A stretch of 64,000 nucleotides of DNA from Arbacia lixula. Its lineage: Eukaryota > Echinodermata > Echinoidea > Arbacioida > Arbaciidae. Where the stretch lies: the NCBI GenBank assembly GCA_963669155.1, contig OZ022593.1, positions 15,353,758-15,417,757 of the forward strand, read 5' to 3'. This document shows, one piece after another, positions 1 to 12,058 of the stretch (the first letter of the stretch is position 1; every line of letters starts with the position of its first letter). The notes below the pieces were generated by a model, which saw only the letters and a program-made list of their open reading frames with translations, did not search any database and was not told the DNA's origin. The position numbers and the translations under genes were made by a program.

Positions 1-2592
1 AAGTTTCAAAGTTGCCTTCTTTTGTCACTGCAGCTCCAAAGAAAAAGACAAAAGACAAACACCACAAGTGAAGGTTCAATTACCAAACTCAGTTCTTTTC
101 AAGTTTCAAAGTTGCCGTCTTTTGTCACTGCAAGTGATTCTAATGTTATGCACCAGCGGCTGGAGACATCTGATTCCCAAGTTGAAGTAGAGATTTGTCC
201 ACACCTCCTCACTCAGGGAAGTACGATCATAAAATGAAGTGGCAGCCCTAAGAGAGCCAGAACCTCATTGCTGCGATGGCATCAGGTCTATAATCCTCAC
301 TGCTCGTCCTCAGCAAATAGCAGCAGTGTCCCAGAAGTGTGTCCGAGCCTGCCAGCCCCAGTCCCTGTTAGGACCCTGAGGTTAAAAGCTGGCGTAAGCC
401 TTCTGTCTATAGTTCTTCAGGCTTAAGCCTATTCCATCCTTGTGTACAAATCTCTCGCTGTCCCACGCGACCAACCGACTCGCCGCACTTCTACTCAGCC
501 ACAAGACTGGCGCAGTGCTCGACCAACAGAATGCCTTTTCACTCCCTCCGCAAACACAATGACTTAAAAACATGGGAAAATGACAGTTAGCTAAGTATGG
601 GGAGCGCTCAATGGACTCATTGATGCTCGCAAAGCAGTGCGACGTGTGACGTACAGTCTATGTGTTGGGATCGCACCAAGGACTCACTTGTGTACCTCTA
701 GCTTTTTCCCCCTTTGAGGAGGGAAACAATAGGCTTAACCTGAATAGGGCCAGGTATAAAGAAGAAAGGCTTGCGCACAGCACAGCAGCTCACTCACACT
801 CATACTTCTCCACAGGAGTTTGGGAACTCAATAAATAGATAAGGAGGGACGGATGGTGACGTCAATGCTATTTCACAGAGGATCACTCTGAGGACAAAAT
901 TAAGTTGGAAGTAGAGGAGGGGGCCTAACAATAAGTCCCATCAAATCTAAAGAAATTAAAGAACTCTTGATCCAGAGAAAATAGATGATCAATCAACCAG
1001 CTCCTTATATAACTGGTACCAAGGTAATATTGACATCTATTTCCTTTTACATTGTATGCAGAACGCAAGACATACATTGATTATTTCCACAAAGGTTTAT
1101 ATTAAACATACAATGAAGCATGCATTTAACGGCCTTCCAATAGAGCAACTTTTTACAAGATTTTTTTTCAACTAAATGGAAAGAGCGGGCATGAAGAAAA
1201 AAAAAATTAGTGTAGACCTTACAGCAATTACTCATATGTTTTGCTTTTTTGTTCTCTAAGCCACATGCCACAGTTAAGTCAAGACTTCCTTACAAATAAA
1301 GGAGATAATATTTAAAGGAAATGAAATCTATAATAATACATATCTATAGATGTTATATAAAGAATAACTGCCATTAAAATGTTACATGCATTAAAACCTC
1401 TGACCTACTTAGTGTGTTGTTGTTTCATGTTTTCAGCAACAAGCCATATTGACGTTAATTGATTTACATTCATTGGGACACAATCGAAGGACAAAAAATG
1501 AAACATTCATGCATTGCATGCACAAATCAGCCACAAGCCTATTCAGTTAACACCCAACAATGGGGGCACTAGAAGTCTCTCCCTCCTACTGGTCATTCTT
1601 TCATCTCAAAATCAATTAGCCATTACTTATTTGCACATCATTACAACCACAATAGTTACACAAGACTCTGTGTGTGCATGTTTTTTTTGTGTGTATGAAT
1701 ATATGTTCATAGATTTGTGTGTATGTATTTGTCATCACTCATTTCCTACTTGTACCTGTACTAACTCATCACACATTTTTAAAGTAAATTTTATGAGTTT
1801 AAATGAGCATTTTTTACATAATGCCATCCGTTTGTATGGCAATGCTCCCACAAAGTATCATGTCACTCGTCACTTAAAGGTAAGGACAGAAGTGGTAAAG
1901 ACTTTCTATCTTTCTATCTAGCATATTTCTCTCCACTGCTGAAGGAAGGCCTCCTCATTATCCCTTCATTTTGATCTCTCTAAGCTAGGTCCTTTAAATA
2001 ATTGGAGTGCCATTCTGCATTCTAGTTTGATTTCGAGATACCAGGGAAGAATCCTTTCAAAATCATAAAATCGTTGACAACCTGGACACCGGTGATAAAA
2101 GCAAAAAACTTCTGCCAAGATTACAGCCAATCATTACTACCACTACAATTCTTTACCTTTCAGCTGTATACTTTCCCTAATCCAGAATACATGTTTTTTG
2201 AAACAGACAAGAGGAAGGACTTACTGATGCTGAGAATACTTAAAGACCCAGCTACAATAAACTCAGACCAGATTAAAAGACCAACTGCTCATCCTAAGAG
2301 CTAGTTTCTGCCTCATCTATTATATACACCTCACAGTTGGTTTTCCCTGATTACTGAGGCTATCTCAGCAGGACAAAATAAATATGTCTGTTCTGCTCTT
2401 TTATTAACTTCCTCCGCCAATCTGGATTTCAATTTGGCGTCAGAGCAGTAGGGGTTCACAGATGGGTATCTTCTCAAATCCGGTTGCAAAGAATGGGACT
2501 TTGATTGCTGGCTTCAATGTAGAAAAAAAAATGATTTGATACAATGTATGTCACACACACTTATAAGTGAGCTTTCAATTTGTCATGATGGC
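1..2592. other. No gene seen; decayed repeats
   Basis: No exon or credible protein. Bases 1-37 are repeated at 99-135, a short tandem duplication. Between 760 and 840 there is a TATA-like ggtataaag and an aataaa in an otherwise LTR-like non-coding stretch, but no matching partner or target duplication, so I do not call an LTR. From about 2434 the first copy of a 271-bp tandem array begins. It is interrupted at 2592 by the gypsy element. Further exons of the EGF gene could hide here but show no EGF or LDLa signature. Confidence 0.5.
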
Positions 2593-3004
2593 TTTTATGT
2601 ATTGGGTTAGGTACATAAAGATAATACACAAGACACGAACAGAGAGCAAAAGTGACTTGTCTGCTTGATGTATAAACTACAAGTGTTTTAATTCTGGAAT
2701 ACTTTTGCTTATATATACAGGGGTATAATATTTCCATCATTAGTCATGATTGGTACTGGTTGGTACAATAATATTTTGGGTTAGAGAAGTGAGTCATCTG
2801 GGGAGCGACCAGTGGCAGGATGCTGTGGTCAAACGAATATATCGATTGGAATGTGAGAATAAGATAAGAACTGAGAGTTTGAGACAGAGCGAAGTACAAA
2901 GTGAAAGTGTTACATGCAAGGCATGGTTGAAACTTAAAGGAGCATAATACACAGATACATGCAATACAGATGTGCATAGCAATCATGTAGTTCAATACAC
3001 TACA
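2593..3004 (-). repeat. 3' LTR of the gypsy element
   Basis: 412-bp partner of the LTR at 7361-7772. Preceded on the minus strand by the polypurine tract, followed by the ATGGC target copy. Confidence 0.93.
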
Positions 3005-3365
3005 TTTCCTCCCTCTCTAAATAGTACTTACTCTACTTTATTATGCGTGTACAAAAATCCTTAATACCATATGACAAAATTATTTCTACTCTTCTAATTC
3101 AAGTTCCTTCCTGAAGCAATATGGAAACCTTCATATTCTAACTGTATTACCACAAAACAAAATGCAAGGTGAATTGATTTCAACATCATGATAATACATT
3201 TGTGAATTTTCATCGAAACTTCAATTTGGTCCATAGAAATTCTGATTATAACGGTAGACCTATAGTCCAATTAATTTCTAGTCGAAGATATGCGGTGTCC
3301 AAGGGATCAGATTCATCATGCATTTATGTATCGCTTAGGGTCAATCATTGTGAAGGAATAACATT
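3005..3365 (-). other. Gypsy 3' untranslated segment
   Basis: About 360 bp between the pol stop and the 3' LTR. No further reading frame such as an envelope gene is present. It ends in the polypurine tract. Confidence 0.8.
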
Positions 3366-6300
3366 TTAATGTGCAATCGGGAAGCCATAGTGCTGTGGTG
3401 GTTTCCGATTGCGAGTCGGATAGGCGTCTCTAGGTTCGCTAGTTTGGCCTGGTTGGCGAGGTCGTTCAGCATTCGGAGCAGGTGGCAATGATTGGGCAGG
3501 ACTTTCAGCGATAGTTGGCGGAGAGCTGGGCCCACTATCATCGTTGTCGATGTCGCTGTCGCTGTCGACGATCGAGTCGCTCTGTGGTGTTGTCTCCACG
3601 GAGATGTCGCGTTTGCGTATGTGGTCACTGTGGCGCTTACAGACGCGGCCATCGCTGAGCTCAATGGTAAAGGAGATCGGCCCTACGTGTTGTAGTATCT
3701 TACCCCGTAACCATTTTGGGTTGTTTGTTGCGAAGTTTTTCGCATACACTTCCTCCCCTTCGCGGAATGAGCGGTGCTTTGCATGTTTGTCGTGCCGTTG
3801 CTTTTGCCGTTCCTGCTGATCGTCAACGCGGGAGGCGATGTCGGGTCTCAGGTTTTCAAGGTGCGTTTTCATTTTTCGACCGAAAAGCAATTCTGCCGGC
3901 GTGCAACCTGTCGTTGAATGTGGTGTGTTCCGGTAGCGAAACAAGAACCGCGCAACTTTCGTCTCGATGGAGCCGCTGCTCGCGCGCTTCATGGCCTCCT
4001 TGAAGGTACGCACGGCGCGTTCTGCGAGCCCGTTCGACGACGGGTGGTATGGCGCGGTGGTCGAATGGCGAACTCCATTCTTTTTCAAAAAGGAGGTGAA
4101 CTCCCCGCTAGTGAAGCATGTGCCATTGTCTGAAACGATCCTGTCTGGCAGCCCGTGAGTAGCAAATATCAACCGCAGCTTGTCGATCGTGGTTGTCGAT
4201 GTCGACGAATTGCATGGCATAACCTCCAGCCATTTGGAGTGAGCATCTACGACGATGAGGAACATTTTTCCTATGAACGGGCCAGCGTAGTCGATGTGTA
4301 ACCTCGACCATGGCCGACTTGGCCATGTCCATGGGTGGAGAGGCTCCTTTGCGGGTGACGATTGAGTCTGCTGACAATTTTCACAACGTTTTACCGTCGC
4401 TTCGATGTCCTTATCCATGTTGGGCCACCACGCAAAGGCCCTGGCAAAGCTCTTCATCCTAGCCATACCGGGATGGCTGTCATGTAGCTCTTCTAGTACT
4501 CGAGATCGACCCTGTGGTGGAATGATCACCCTGTTCCCCCACAAAATACAGCCATCGTGGACCGACAGTTCATTTCGCCGCGTGTGGTACGCTCGCATGT
4601 CGTCATTGTCATGCTTGTTTGGCCAACCTTTTTCCACGAACCCGAGGACACGGGAGAGAACCGGATCTCTCCGAGTCCACGTCTTGATGTCCGCTGATGA
4701 TATTGGCGATTCATTGATCATCTCAAGAAGGAGTATGGTCTCGGCTGGTGTTGGCACTGACGCTGGTTTCTCCGACAACGGCAGGCGGCTTAGTGCATCC
4801 GCGTTGGCGTGGGCTTGTGTCGGTTTGAAACGCAATGTATATTCATATGACGCCAGAGTTAATGCCCATCGCTGGATCCTACCAGAGGCTTGGACAGGCA
4901 CGGAACGTTCTTCATTGAAGAGGCCCAGCAATGGCTTGTGATCCGTGACTAGCGTGAAATGCCGCCCGTAGATGTAGGCATGGAATCGCGATACTGCAAA
5001 CACACAGGCCAACCCCTCCTTCTCGATTTGCGAGTATTTCTTTTCCGCGTCATGGAGAGTGCGTGACGCGAAAGCGATAGGTTTCTCAGAACCGTCGTCG
5101 AGGCGGTGCGCGATGACGGCACCAATGCCATATTGTGATGCATCACACGACACGATGATCTCCCGCTGAGGATCATAATGCATCAAAACTTGTGATGAGA
5201 TCAACAAGTCCTTCGACTGTTGAAAAGCCGCTTGCTCAGATGATCCCCACCTCCACTTCGTGCCTTTGTGGAGTAGCGCATACAGGGGCGTAAGCACAGT
5301 TGACATGTTGGGGAGAAACTTTCCGTAGTATGCAAGCAATCCCAAGTAGGCCCTCAGTTCAGTGATATTTTTCGGTGCTGGAGCATTTTTGATGGCGCTC
5401 ACTTTGGCAGCTGTGGGGTGTAGTCCCTCTGCGTCGATGGTGTGGCCCAAATATTCCACGGATGGGGCCATGAACACACACTTGCTTCTTTTGAGACGAA
5501 GCCCGGCATCTTCCAAGCGATCCAGCACGGCTGTGAGAGCGGCGAGGTGGTCATGATCATTCTCTCCGGTGACAAGAATATCATCCAGGTATACGCTGAC
5601 GTGTGGTATGCCTTGGAGCAAGCCCTCCATCACGCGTTGAAAAATGGCTGGGGCCGAAGAAACTCCGAATGGTAGACGTGTGTATTGGAATAGGCCCTTC
5701 TGTGTATTGATCACCACATATTTGCGAGATTCGTCGTCAAGTATGAGCTGCTGATATGCCTGCGACATATCCAGCTTCGTGAATTTCTTCCCCCCAGCGA
5801 GTGACGCAAAAAGATCCTCGATTTTCGGTATGGGGTACCGATCCAATTTTGCTGCTCGATTCACTGTGACTTTGTAGTCGCCACATATTCTAACAGATGT
5901 CTTGTCTGCCTTCATCACTGGTACAATGGGTGCGGCCCATTCTGAGAACTGGACGGGCTCGATGATGCCCTCCTTTTGGAGGCGCTCCAGCTCGTCATCC
6001 ACTAGTTGTCTCATGGCGTATGGCACCACACGTGCCTTGCAGAAGCGAGGCGTGGCATCTTTGTCGACATGGATGGTGGCCTTTACTCCTTTCAGCGTGC
6101 CAAGCTCATCTGTGAACACGGCGGCATGACGTTCAAGTGTATCATTCAGGTTGCCATGGCGAAGGGCGTGTATCCGCTGCCAATCCAATTTGATCACACA
6201 CAGCCAATTTCTGCCGAGGAGGCTTGGCCCATCCTTCTTTACCACGATCAATGGCAGGGTGTGGCATGTTCCCTCGTGCGTGACGTCCACATCCATTGTG

Positions 6301-7316
6301 CCTGCGACATCGATCACCTCATCCGTGTATGTGCGCAAGGTGATGTTGGACGCTACCAATTTCTTTCCTGGCCACAATGTTTTGACAGTTTTCTCCGACA
6401 CCAAGGTGATGGCAGCTCCGGTGTCGATTTCCATTTCTACGTCCTGGCCATCAACTTGGAGTGACGTTGTCATCGGTGGATGACTTTTTCTGTTCTTCAA
6501 CTGATGGAGTCGGTATGTTTCACACTCATCCGTACCTCCATCTGCAGCGTGGCTTGTTGGTTCATATGCGCCAACAGCTTTCACTCCTCGCTGAGGTGCA
6601 TTCCCCCGCTTTTTGCTGAGACAAACCGTTGCGATGTGCCCCTTTTTCTGACAGAAGTGACAGGTGCTCTCCTTGAAACGGCACCTATCGGCAGTGTGGT
6701 TCCCTTTTCCACATCGAAAACAGGGCTTTGGTTTCCCTTGGCTTGGCTGGGCGGGAGACATTTTGTGCACCTTCTCCCTCGTCGATTGCGCAGCCTGCAG
6801 GTCCCTGACATTTATGGCAGCTGTCTCGATGCCGGTGGCGATCTCGACTGCCGTCTGGAGATCCAGCTTCTTTTCCGCCAAGAGCCTTCTCTGAATCCGG
6901 TCGTTAAGCACGCCGCATACCAGACGATCACGTAGCATAGTGTCAAGCGTTGACCCATAGTTGCAGAATTCTGCAAGTGATCGTAATGATGCCAAGAAGT
7001 CAGAAATCGATTCCTCCTCCATCCGAAATCTGCTATTAAATTTGCATCTCTGTACAATCTCGCTCGGTATTGGGGTGTGATGCTTGTTCATCGCCTCGAC
7101 CAGATCCGCATATTTCATGTCTGCCGGCTTAACAGGAGCCACCAGATTCCGCAGGAGCTTGTATGAAGAAGGACCAATGACAGTGAGCAAAGTAGCTTGC
7201 ATCTTTCCCTCAGAGGTGATGTCATTGGCTTTGAAGTACAGGTCTAGCCTCTCGATGTACTGCGACCACTCCTCCTTCCCCTCATGAAATTCATCAATTT
7301 TTCCGATCAGAGCCAT
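3366..7316 (-). CDS. Gag-Pol polyprotein of the Mag-like gypsy element
   Basis: 1,316 codons from the ATG at 7316 (MALIGKIDEF). The frame stays open into the LTR, but this start sits 44 bp inside the LTR and fits the usual Gag N-terminus. Domains by residue: Gag 1-190; two CCHC zinc knuckles (C199-x2-C-x4-H-x4-C212 and C219-C232); aspartic protease D298-T-G; reverse transcriptase ~430-630 with LDMSQAY (D516) and YLDD (D578, D579); RNase H from SCDASQYG (~724); integrase HHCC zinc finger (H...H...CENC) and DDE catalytic residues in HIDYAG, SDNGT and GLAERA. All catalytic motifs are present with no stop, so the element could be autonomous. Gag and Pol share one frame. Confidence 0.94.
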   Translation of the reverse strand: MALIGKIDEFHEGKEEWSQYIERLDLYFKANDITSEGKMQATLLTVIGPSSYKLLRNLVAPVKPADMKYADLVEAMNKHHTPIPSEIVQRCKFNSRFRMEEESISDFLASLRSLAEFCNYGSTLDTMLRDRLVCGVLNDRIQRRLLAEKKLDLQTAVEIATGIETAAINVRDLQAAQSTREKVHKMSPAQPSQGKPKPCFRCGKGNHTADRCRFKESTCHFCQKKGHIATVCLSKKRGNAPQRGVKAVGAYEPTSHAADGGTDECETYRLHQLKNRKSHPPMTTSLQVDGQDVEMEIDTGAAITLVSEKTVKTLWPGKKLVASNITLRTYTDEVIDVAGTMDVDVTHEGTCHTLPLIVVKKDGPSLLGRNWLCVIKLDWQRIHALRHGNLNDTLERHAAVFTDELGTLKGVKATIHVDKDATPRFCKARVVPYAMRQLVDDELERLQKEGIIEPVQFSEWAAPIVPVMKADKTSVRICGDYKVTVNRAAKLDRYPIPKIEDLFASLAGGKKFTKLDMSQAYQQLILDDESRKYVVINTQKGLFQYTRLPFGVSSAPAIFQRVMEGLLQGIPHVSVYLDDILVTGENDHDHLAALTAVLDRLEDAGLRLKRSKCVFMAPSVEYLGHTIDAEGLHPTAAKVSAIKNAPAPKNITELRAYLGLLAYYGKFLPNMSTVLTPLYALLHKGTKWRWGSSEQAAFQQSKDLLISSQVLMHYDPQREIIVSCDASQYGIGAVIAHRLDDGSEKPIAFASRTLHDAEKKYSQIEKEGLACVFAVSRFHAYIYGRHFTLVTDHKPLLGLFNEERSVPVQASGRIQRWALTLASYEYTLRFKPTQAHANADALSRLPLSEKPASVPTPAETILLLEMINESPISSADIKTWTRRDPVLSRVLGFVEKGWPNKHDNDDMRAYHTRRNELSVHDGCILWGNRVIIPPQGRSRVLEELHDSHPGMARMKSFARAFAWWPNMDKDIEATVKRCENCQQTQSSPAKEPLHPWTWPSRPWSRLHIDYAGPFIGKMFLIVVDAHSKWLEVMPCNSSTSTTTIDKLRLIFATHGLPDRIVSDNGTCFTSGEFTSFLKKNGVRHSTTAPYHPSSNGLAERAVRTFKEAMKRASSGSIETKVARFLFRYRNTPHSTTGCTPAELLFGRKMKTHLENLRPDIASRVDDQQERQKQRHDKHAKHRSFREGEEVYAKNFATNNPKWLRGKILQHVGPISFTIELSDGRVCKRHSDHIRKRDISVETTPQSDSIVDSDSDIDNDDSGPSSPPTIAESPAQSLPPAPNAERPRQPGQTSEPRDAYPTRNRKPPQHYGFPIAH

Positions 7317-7360
7317 TGTGCGAGCGAAACGTTGAAGTGTAGAAGAATCCTCGTCGCCAG

Positions 7361-7772
7361 TTTTATGTATTGGGTTAGGTACATAAAGATAATACACAAG
7401 ACACGAACAGAGAGCAAAAGTGACTTGTCTGCTTGATGTATAAACTACAAGTGTTTTAATTCTGGAATACTTTTGCTTATATATACAGGGGTATAATATT
7501 TCCATCATTAGTCATGATTGGTACTGGTTGGTACAATAATATTTTGGGTTAGAGAAGTGAGTCATCTGGGGAGCGACCAGTGGCAGGATGCTGTGGTCAA
7601 ACGAATATATCGATTGGAATGTGAGAATAAGATAAGAACTGAGAGTTTGAGACAGAGCGAAGTACAAAGTGAAAGTGTTACATGCAAGGCATGGTTGAAA
7701 CTTAAAGGAGCATAATACACAGATACATGCAATACAGATGTGCATAGCAATCATGTAGTTCAATACACTACA
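7361..7772 (-). repeat. 5' LTR of the gypsy element
   Basis: 412 bp, minus strand begins TGTAGTG and ends ATACATAAAA. It contains a TATATATAAG box (about 7478-7487, minus strand) as a likely promoter. It matches the 3' LTR base for base as far as I can read. Confidence 0.93.
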
Positions 7773-10700
7773 ATGGCATAAGTTGTACGATGAGTGACAT
7801 CACTATGAGAAATCTGTGCATGCACTGATTCCCCAAAGATTGTTGTCGTGTATTTATACTTTCCTCTTCCACTCAGGAATTAAATTTGGTGTATAACGAC
7901 TAGGAGCTCAAAGGAGCTTATATATTCTCAGATTCGGATGGAAATAATGGGACATTGATTACTGGCTACAGAGTACAGAATTTGGTAAGATTACTTTTTC
8001 TTTGATACAATGTATACACTTATTAGTGAGCTTTAGATATGTCATTATGACTAAATTGTATGATGAGTGACATCATTATGAGACATGTGCGCATGCAGTG
8101 ATTCCAAAGGCTTCTTTGCTTTGATATATTCTTTCCCTTTCCAAACGGGAATTAAATTTGGCACCAGAGCAGTAGGGGTTCAAAGATGCATACATTCTAA
8201 AATCTTAATTGACATGAAGGATGGGACATTCATTGCTGGAAATGCAGGGATGTCAGGAGGAATCCCTACTTTTTGACATAACATATGTCATGTACCCATA
8301 TTAGGCAGCCTTTGATTTGCCGCAAAAGCCACATTGTACAATAAGACTTCAAAAGCTCAAGTCATTAAAATCCTACAACAGGGGCTTTTTCACATCTTAC
8401 CAAAAACATAAACTTGACTGTGATTATCCAAACTAGATTTAACAAAAGAAAGACTCTCTGAGGGCACATTTCTTTCTCTCTTTCCAATTGAAACTTGGCT
8501 ACGTCAGACTGAAATCATGTTCTCTTCTTCTAACTTACAGCCAGGACAACTTTCCCTTTGAAACTTGTGCCAACATACCTTAGCACAGAACAGCACGAAA
8601 GGTTTGGGTTACTCTGCACACTTACATCTGAATTTCTCGAAATGGCACAGCTAAATTGAAACTAAGCCAATTTTCTATTCTGCACTCGCCAAATTTTGGC
8701 AAAGTTCCAACAATGACATGAAGTAAAATGTAGCCTAAAGAAAGTCTCATTAAAAACTTTGTGAAGTAGTCTTTACTGCTTCCGCACTAGAAAAACTCCT
8801 GTTTCAGGTGAGCTTGTTTACCAAGATGGAAGAATTCTGTACAGCCATCAAAAAGCCTCCCTAGAATCTTTAAATGTTCTCAGTGAGTAGGTATTGCACT
8901 GCTTTCTTTCCTTTTTACTGTTTCCTTTCTCTATCCAATTTGACCATAATTTACTTTCTTTCTCAAACTAATGCTTTAATTTTCTGCTTTCATCAATCAT
9001 TTTGATTTCTATGTATCCATCACAGTTGTTACAATGTTTTCTCTTGATAGATACACATTGTCATGCTTCAGTGTTAAAGGCCCATGAAATGACATTTCAT
9101 GATAAAAAATTAATAATCACTATGGAAAACAAATATAATGCTTTATACAAAACATTACATATAGAAGACCTCCTTCCATCAAACTATGTTCCCTTTCTAC
9201 TTCTCCTCATTATTATCAGCATTATACATTATTCATGCCAAATCCAATAATCACCCCCCACCCCCTCCTCCCCCATTGCGCACCATTCTCCGCCATCCTC
9301 ACAGGGCTTCACACTTTACTTGCCAAGCCTGACGCAAGCATGAATGGCGCTCAGTCAAGCCAGTGAGAGACAACATAAATGCTCTCTCCTGTAAATTGGG
9401 AGGGGTCACCTAATAAAGGAATACGCCCGGACATTTCAAAGAGGCCTGGAATTCCTTCCCTCTAGGGTGCCAGTACTTTCTTTCTTAATTTGTCTCACCG
9501 TATTGAGTGAGTCAACTGGGTTTTTTTATCATTTTATCATTATATGTTTTTCATTCCCTTGGACACTATATTTTGTGTGAAAAAAGTCAATTTTAGATCT
9601 ATCTCAATGTACATTTATCTTCTTTATGGATGTGAATAAAGAATGAAATTGAATAAAGCATGTAGGTCATTTTAGAATTTATACAATTTGAAATCCTATT
9701 CATTCAATTTTTTAACTGTGTAATTATCACTGTTATAAATAGACCTCTAAACTTTACAGTTGTTCTCTAAGGAATCTTCTTCATCAAGTGAACAGCCTTT
9801 ATAGAGTCTCTTTTCCTTCACTCTCTCACTACCTCGTCTCTCTTCTTCTATCTCTCGCTCTCTATTTCACTCTACTTATCCTTTTTTTACATCATTTTCT
9901 TTCTCTCTCTCTCTCTCTCATGTTTCTTTTTCTCATTCTCTCTACGCTCACTCCTCTTTTTCTCTCTCTCCCTCTACTCTCAAATTTTCTCTCTACCTTT
10001 CTCTCACTCTTTGTTAATGTTTTTTTTTCTCTTTCTATCTCTCCCTCCCCTCACTCTTTCTCTCTCTCTCTCTCTCTGCTTCACCCTGTCACTCACTGTT
10101 TCCTTGTGTGTGTGTGTCTGTGAGTTTTGTCAGCTTATCTGTATCACTCTTCATGCTTGAAAGCATCAAACTAGAATTGATTTGCCTCCTAACCCATTGC
10201 CTGAACATAAAGCACTAATGGAAATAAGTAACTGAATATGCGCCCTCTATAGGCATATACAAGACAGGTTAGAATGACTAGTTTCCAATCATAAAAACAT
10301 ATAACATTTTATCACAGCATTCTTATGATTATGTCTTGAAAATCAAGAAGACCCAGAAAATATTGATTACAGCACATTGCACTGATCTTCCTTTATAATA
10401 CAGCTGGTTCAATAAATGTTTCCACACTTGGTGGCTTCTATCATTAAACTATTCAACTTCCTTGCTATGGCAACAATTAAGAATTTGCTCAATAGATATA
10501 TAGACAGTTTGATAGATATTCATGTTTAGATAGTTACAATCATAGTCTGACAGATGAATACATGACTGAATCAGAAAATATCTAAAAATCATGATAACAG
10601 CAAGATCAGAAATGCAATATCACAGTAATAACACAAAAAATATCAATCAGATTCTTTTTTGTGTATGAACAACAGACAGGCAGATAATGCATGACATAAT

Positions 10701-11053
10701 GGGGATGAAATTGAACATTCAATGACATCACTTCCGCAGCAAATCATGTGTTCTTGGTGATATGTTTTCTCAATCGAGTTAGCACACAATGAAGGGGTGA
10801 ACAGCATGGTCTTTTGTTACACAGACAAAATTTCAAAAAGTCTGTTTTGAATTTAATCCGTATAACAAAAGACCATGCTAATAGTGTCAGATTCATCATA
10901 AGGGATTCACCAGAAAGTACATCTCCCAAAAAATATGACTACCCATCAAAGTAGCAATGGGCTACCATGAATAACCCCATCTTCCCCCCCCCCCTCCCTT
11001 CCACAGGAGAAAAAAAAAAAAACCTTCCCTGAAGACAAACAAAAGAAGCTTAC
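7773..11053. other. No gene seen; tandem copies and simple sequence
   Basis: 7773-8275 completes the 271-bp array. 9560-9660 ends in tgtgaataaagaatgaaattgaataaag, which resembles a non-LTR element tail. 9790-10110 is CT-rich. C- and A-runs occur at 10985-11022. At least one more exon of the EGF gene should lie here or left of it, but I cannot identify one. Confidence 0.5.
9788..10112. repeat. (TC)n-rich low-complexity tract
   Basis: Imperfect TCTC repeats interrupted by T runs. Open frames here are artefacts of composition. Confidence 0.9.
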
Positions 11054-11287
11054 AGATGGCTCCCTCATCCGACCCGTCTGAGCAATGGTTCGTCCCGTCG
11101 CAGACCAGGAGTGAAGATATACACTGCAAGATGGAGGTGCACTGGAACATTCCATTCAAGCAGGGGAGTTGGCAGCTTATCTCATCAGAGAAATCGGCAC
11201 AGTCCAGGGCATTGTTGCAGCGCAGCGACTGGGAAATGCAATTTCCGTTGTTGCACATGAAGTCACTGGCGATGGGGCAGATCAGCA
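11054..11287 (-). CDS. Exon 35: two LDL-receptor class A repeats (last exon found)
   Basis: 234-bp phase 1-1 exon, acceptor TATTCCAG, donor GTAAGC. The first repeat is CPIASDFMCNNGNC...CNNALDCADFSDEISC. The second is CLNGMFQC...CDGTNHCSDGSDEGAIC, whose final Cys codon is split by the donor (T|GT if the next exon starts GT or GC). The acidic D-x-S-D-E calcium boxes are intact (DFSDE, DGSDE). LDLa repeats are ligand-binding calcium modules. The exon ends at a donor, so at least one more exon must exist further left. Confidence 0.88.
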
Positions 11288-12058
11288 CTGGAATAAAGTA
11301 TTACCGGTAATAGAATAAGATGTCATGAATCATACTTCTTTATTTGAAGAATAAATGGAAGCATATAAAAAGTATTAAACCATAAATGGAAACTAAATTC
11401 ATAGCATCATGTTCAAATTAAAAAAAAGGTATGACTCAAAGGAGTTTAAAAACACTCATTGTGTATTCCCAGAATACTCAAATCTGTGGTAATTATTAAA
11501 TCCAGCACCTAAACAATTTCAAGATATTTATCCAGTAAAACTTATTTCTTCTCATTTTTTTCCAGAACCCCCACCCCCCCCTCTCTCTCTCTTTCTCTCT
11601 TTCACATTCCTCCATGTCCCTTATCTTTTTCATTATGACCTTGTTATCAGCATAATAATGGGTGCACACTAAGGAGAGTACAGCAAAATTACAACTAACC
11701 AAAGAAAGCATCACACATCTTTCTCCAATAACTTTCTTGTCCAATCACTTCCACAAAAATAGCTGACAATGTTCAAAGGCAATACACAAGGATGTCTATA
11801 AACTGTTCAAATGTTGTTGAAAAATAAGGTATCCTCATGGCTGACAATCTTTAGAATGCTAACTATGGCCAAAACACACTAGTTGCAAGCTCTGAGTCTG
11901 TTGTCATAGTCCTGATGAAATGTTTTCCCTTCACATCAAAACTTACTTCATTTTCTCTTTTTAAGCCTCTCACTACTGGGCCAGGAAAAACCCATTGATT
12001 TATTCCACATTTTATTAACCTATGATACTGAGGAGGTTAACAAGTCATTTCCACTTAC

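Larger units (their letters stand above)
2593..7772 (-). mobile_element. Complete Ty3/gypsy LTR retrotransposon (Mag-like)
   Basis: 5,180-bp element transcribed on the minus strand. LTRs of 412 bp lie at 2593-3004 and 7361-7772 and read as identical. Flanking ATGGC at 2588-2592 and 7773-7777 is the 5-bp target duplication. Just inside the 5' LTR the minus strand reads CTGGCGACGAGG, matching the 3' end of tRNA-Ser(GCT) plus CCA, the primer used by Mag-type elements. A purine tract GAGAGGGAGGAAA (about 3005-3017, minus strand) abuts the 3' LTR. A single long gag-pol frame lies between. Matching LTRs and an open frame imply a very recent insertion. Confidence 0.95.
2434..8275. repeat. 271-bp tandem array (three copies) split by the gypsy retrotransposon
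   Basis: Copies start near 2434, 7885 and 8157 at a ttTGG(c/t)(g/a)...AGAGCAGTAGGGG-type head. All contain tgggac(t)tt-attgctggc, tgatacaatgtat, and gatgagtgacatca(c/t)tatgaga. Subtracting the insert, copy 1 is ~270 bp and copy 2 is 272 bp. Confidence 0.8.

Noticed and set aside
640..850. Possible solo LTR (TATA-like box and aataaa)
   Set aside because: No TG...CA ends, partner or target duplication found.
1514..1921. 135-codon + strand frame
   Set aside because: Cys/His-rich by composition of a TG-rich stretch; cysteine spacing fits no known domain and there are no splice sites in phase with the EGF gene (wrong strand).
3341..7287. Many + strand frames of 60-178 codons
   Set aside because: Shadows of the gypsy gag-pol frame on the other strand.
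8530..8585. Possible short exon on the minus strand (AAG acceptor, GTAAGT donor)
   Set aside because: No module signature; its start phase would fit exon 35 but its end phase would not match the usual phase-1 pattern, so support is too weak to add as exon 36.
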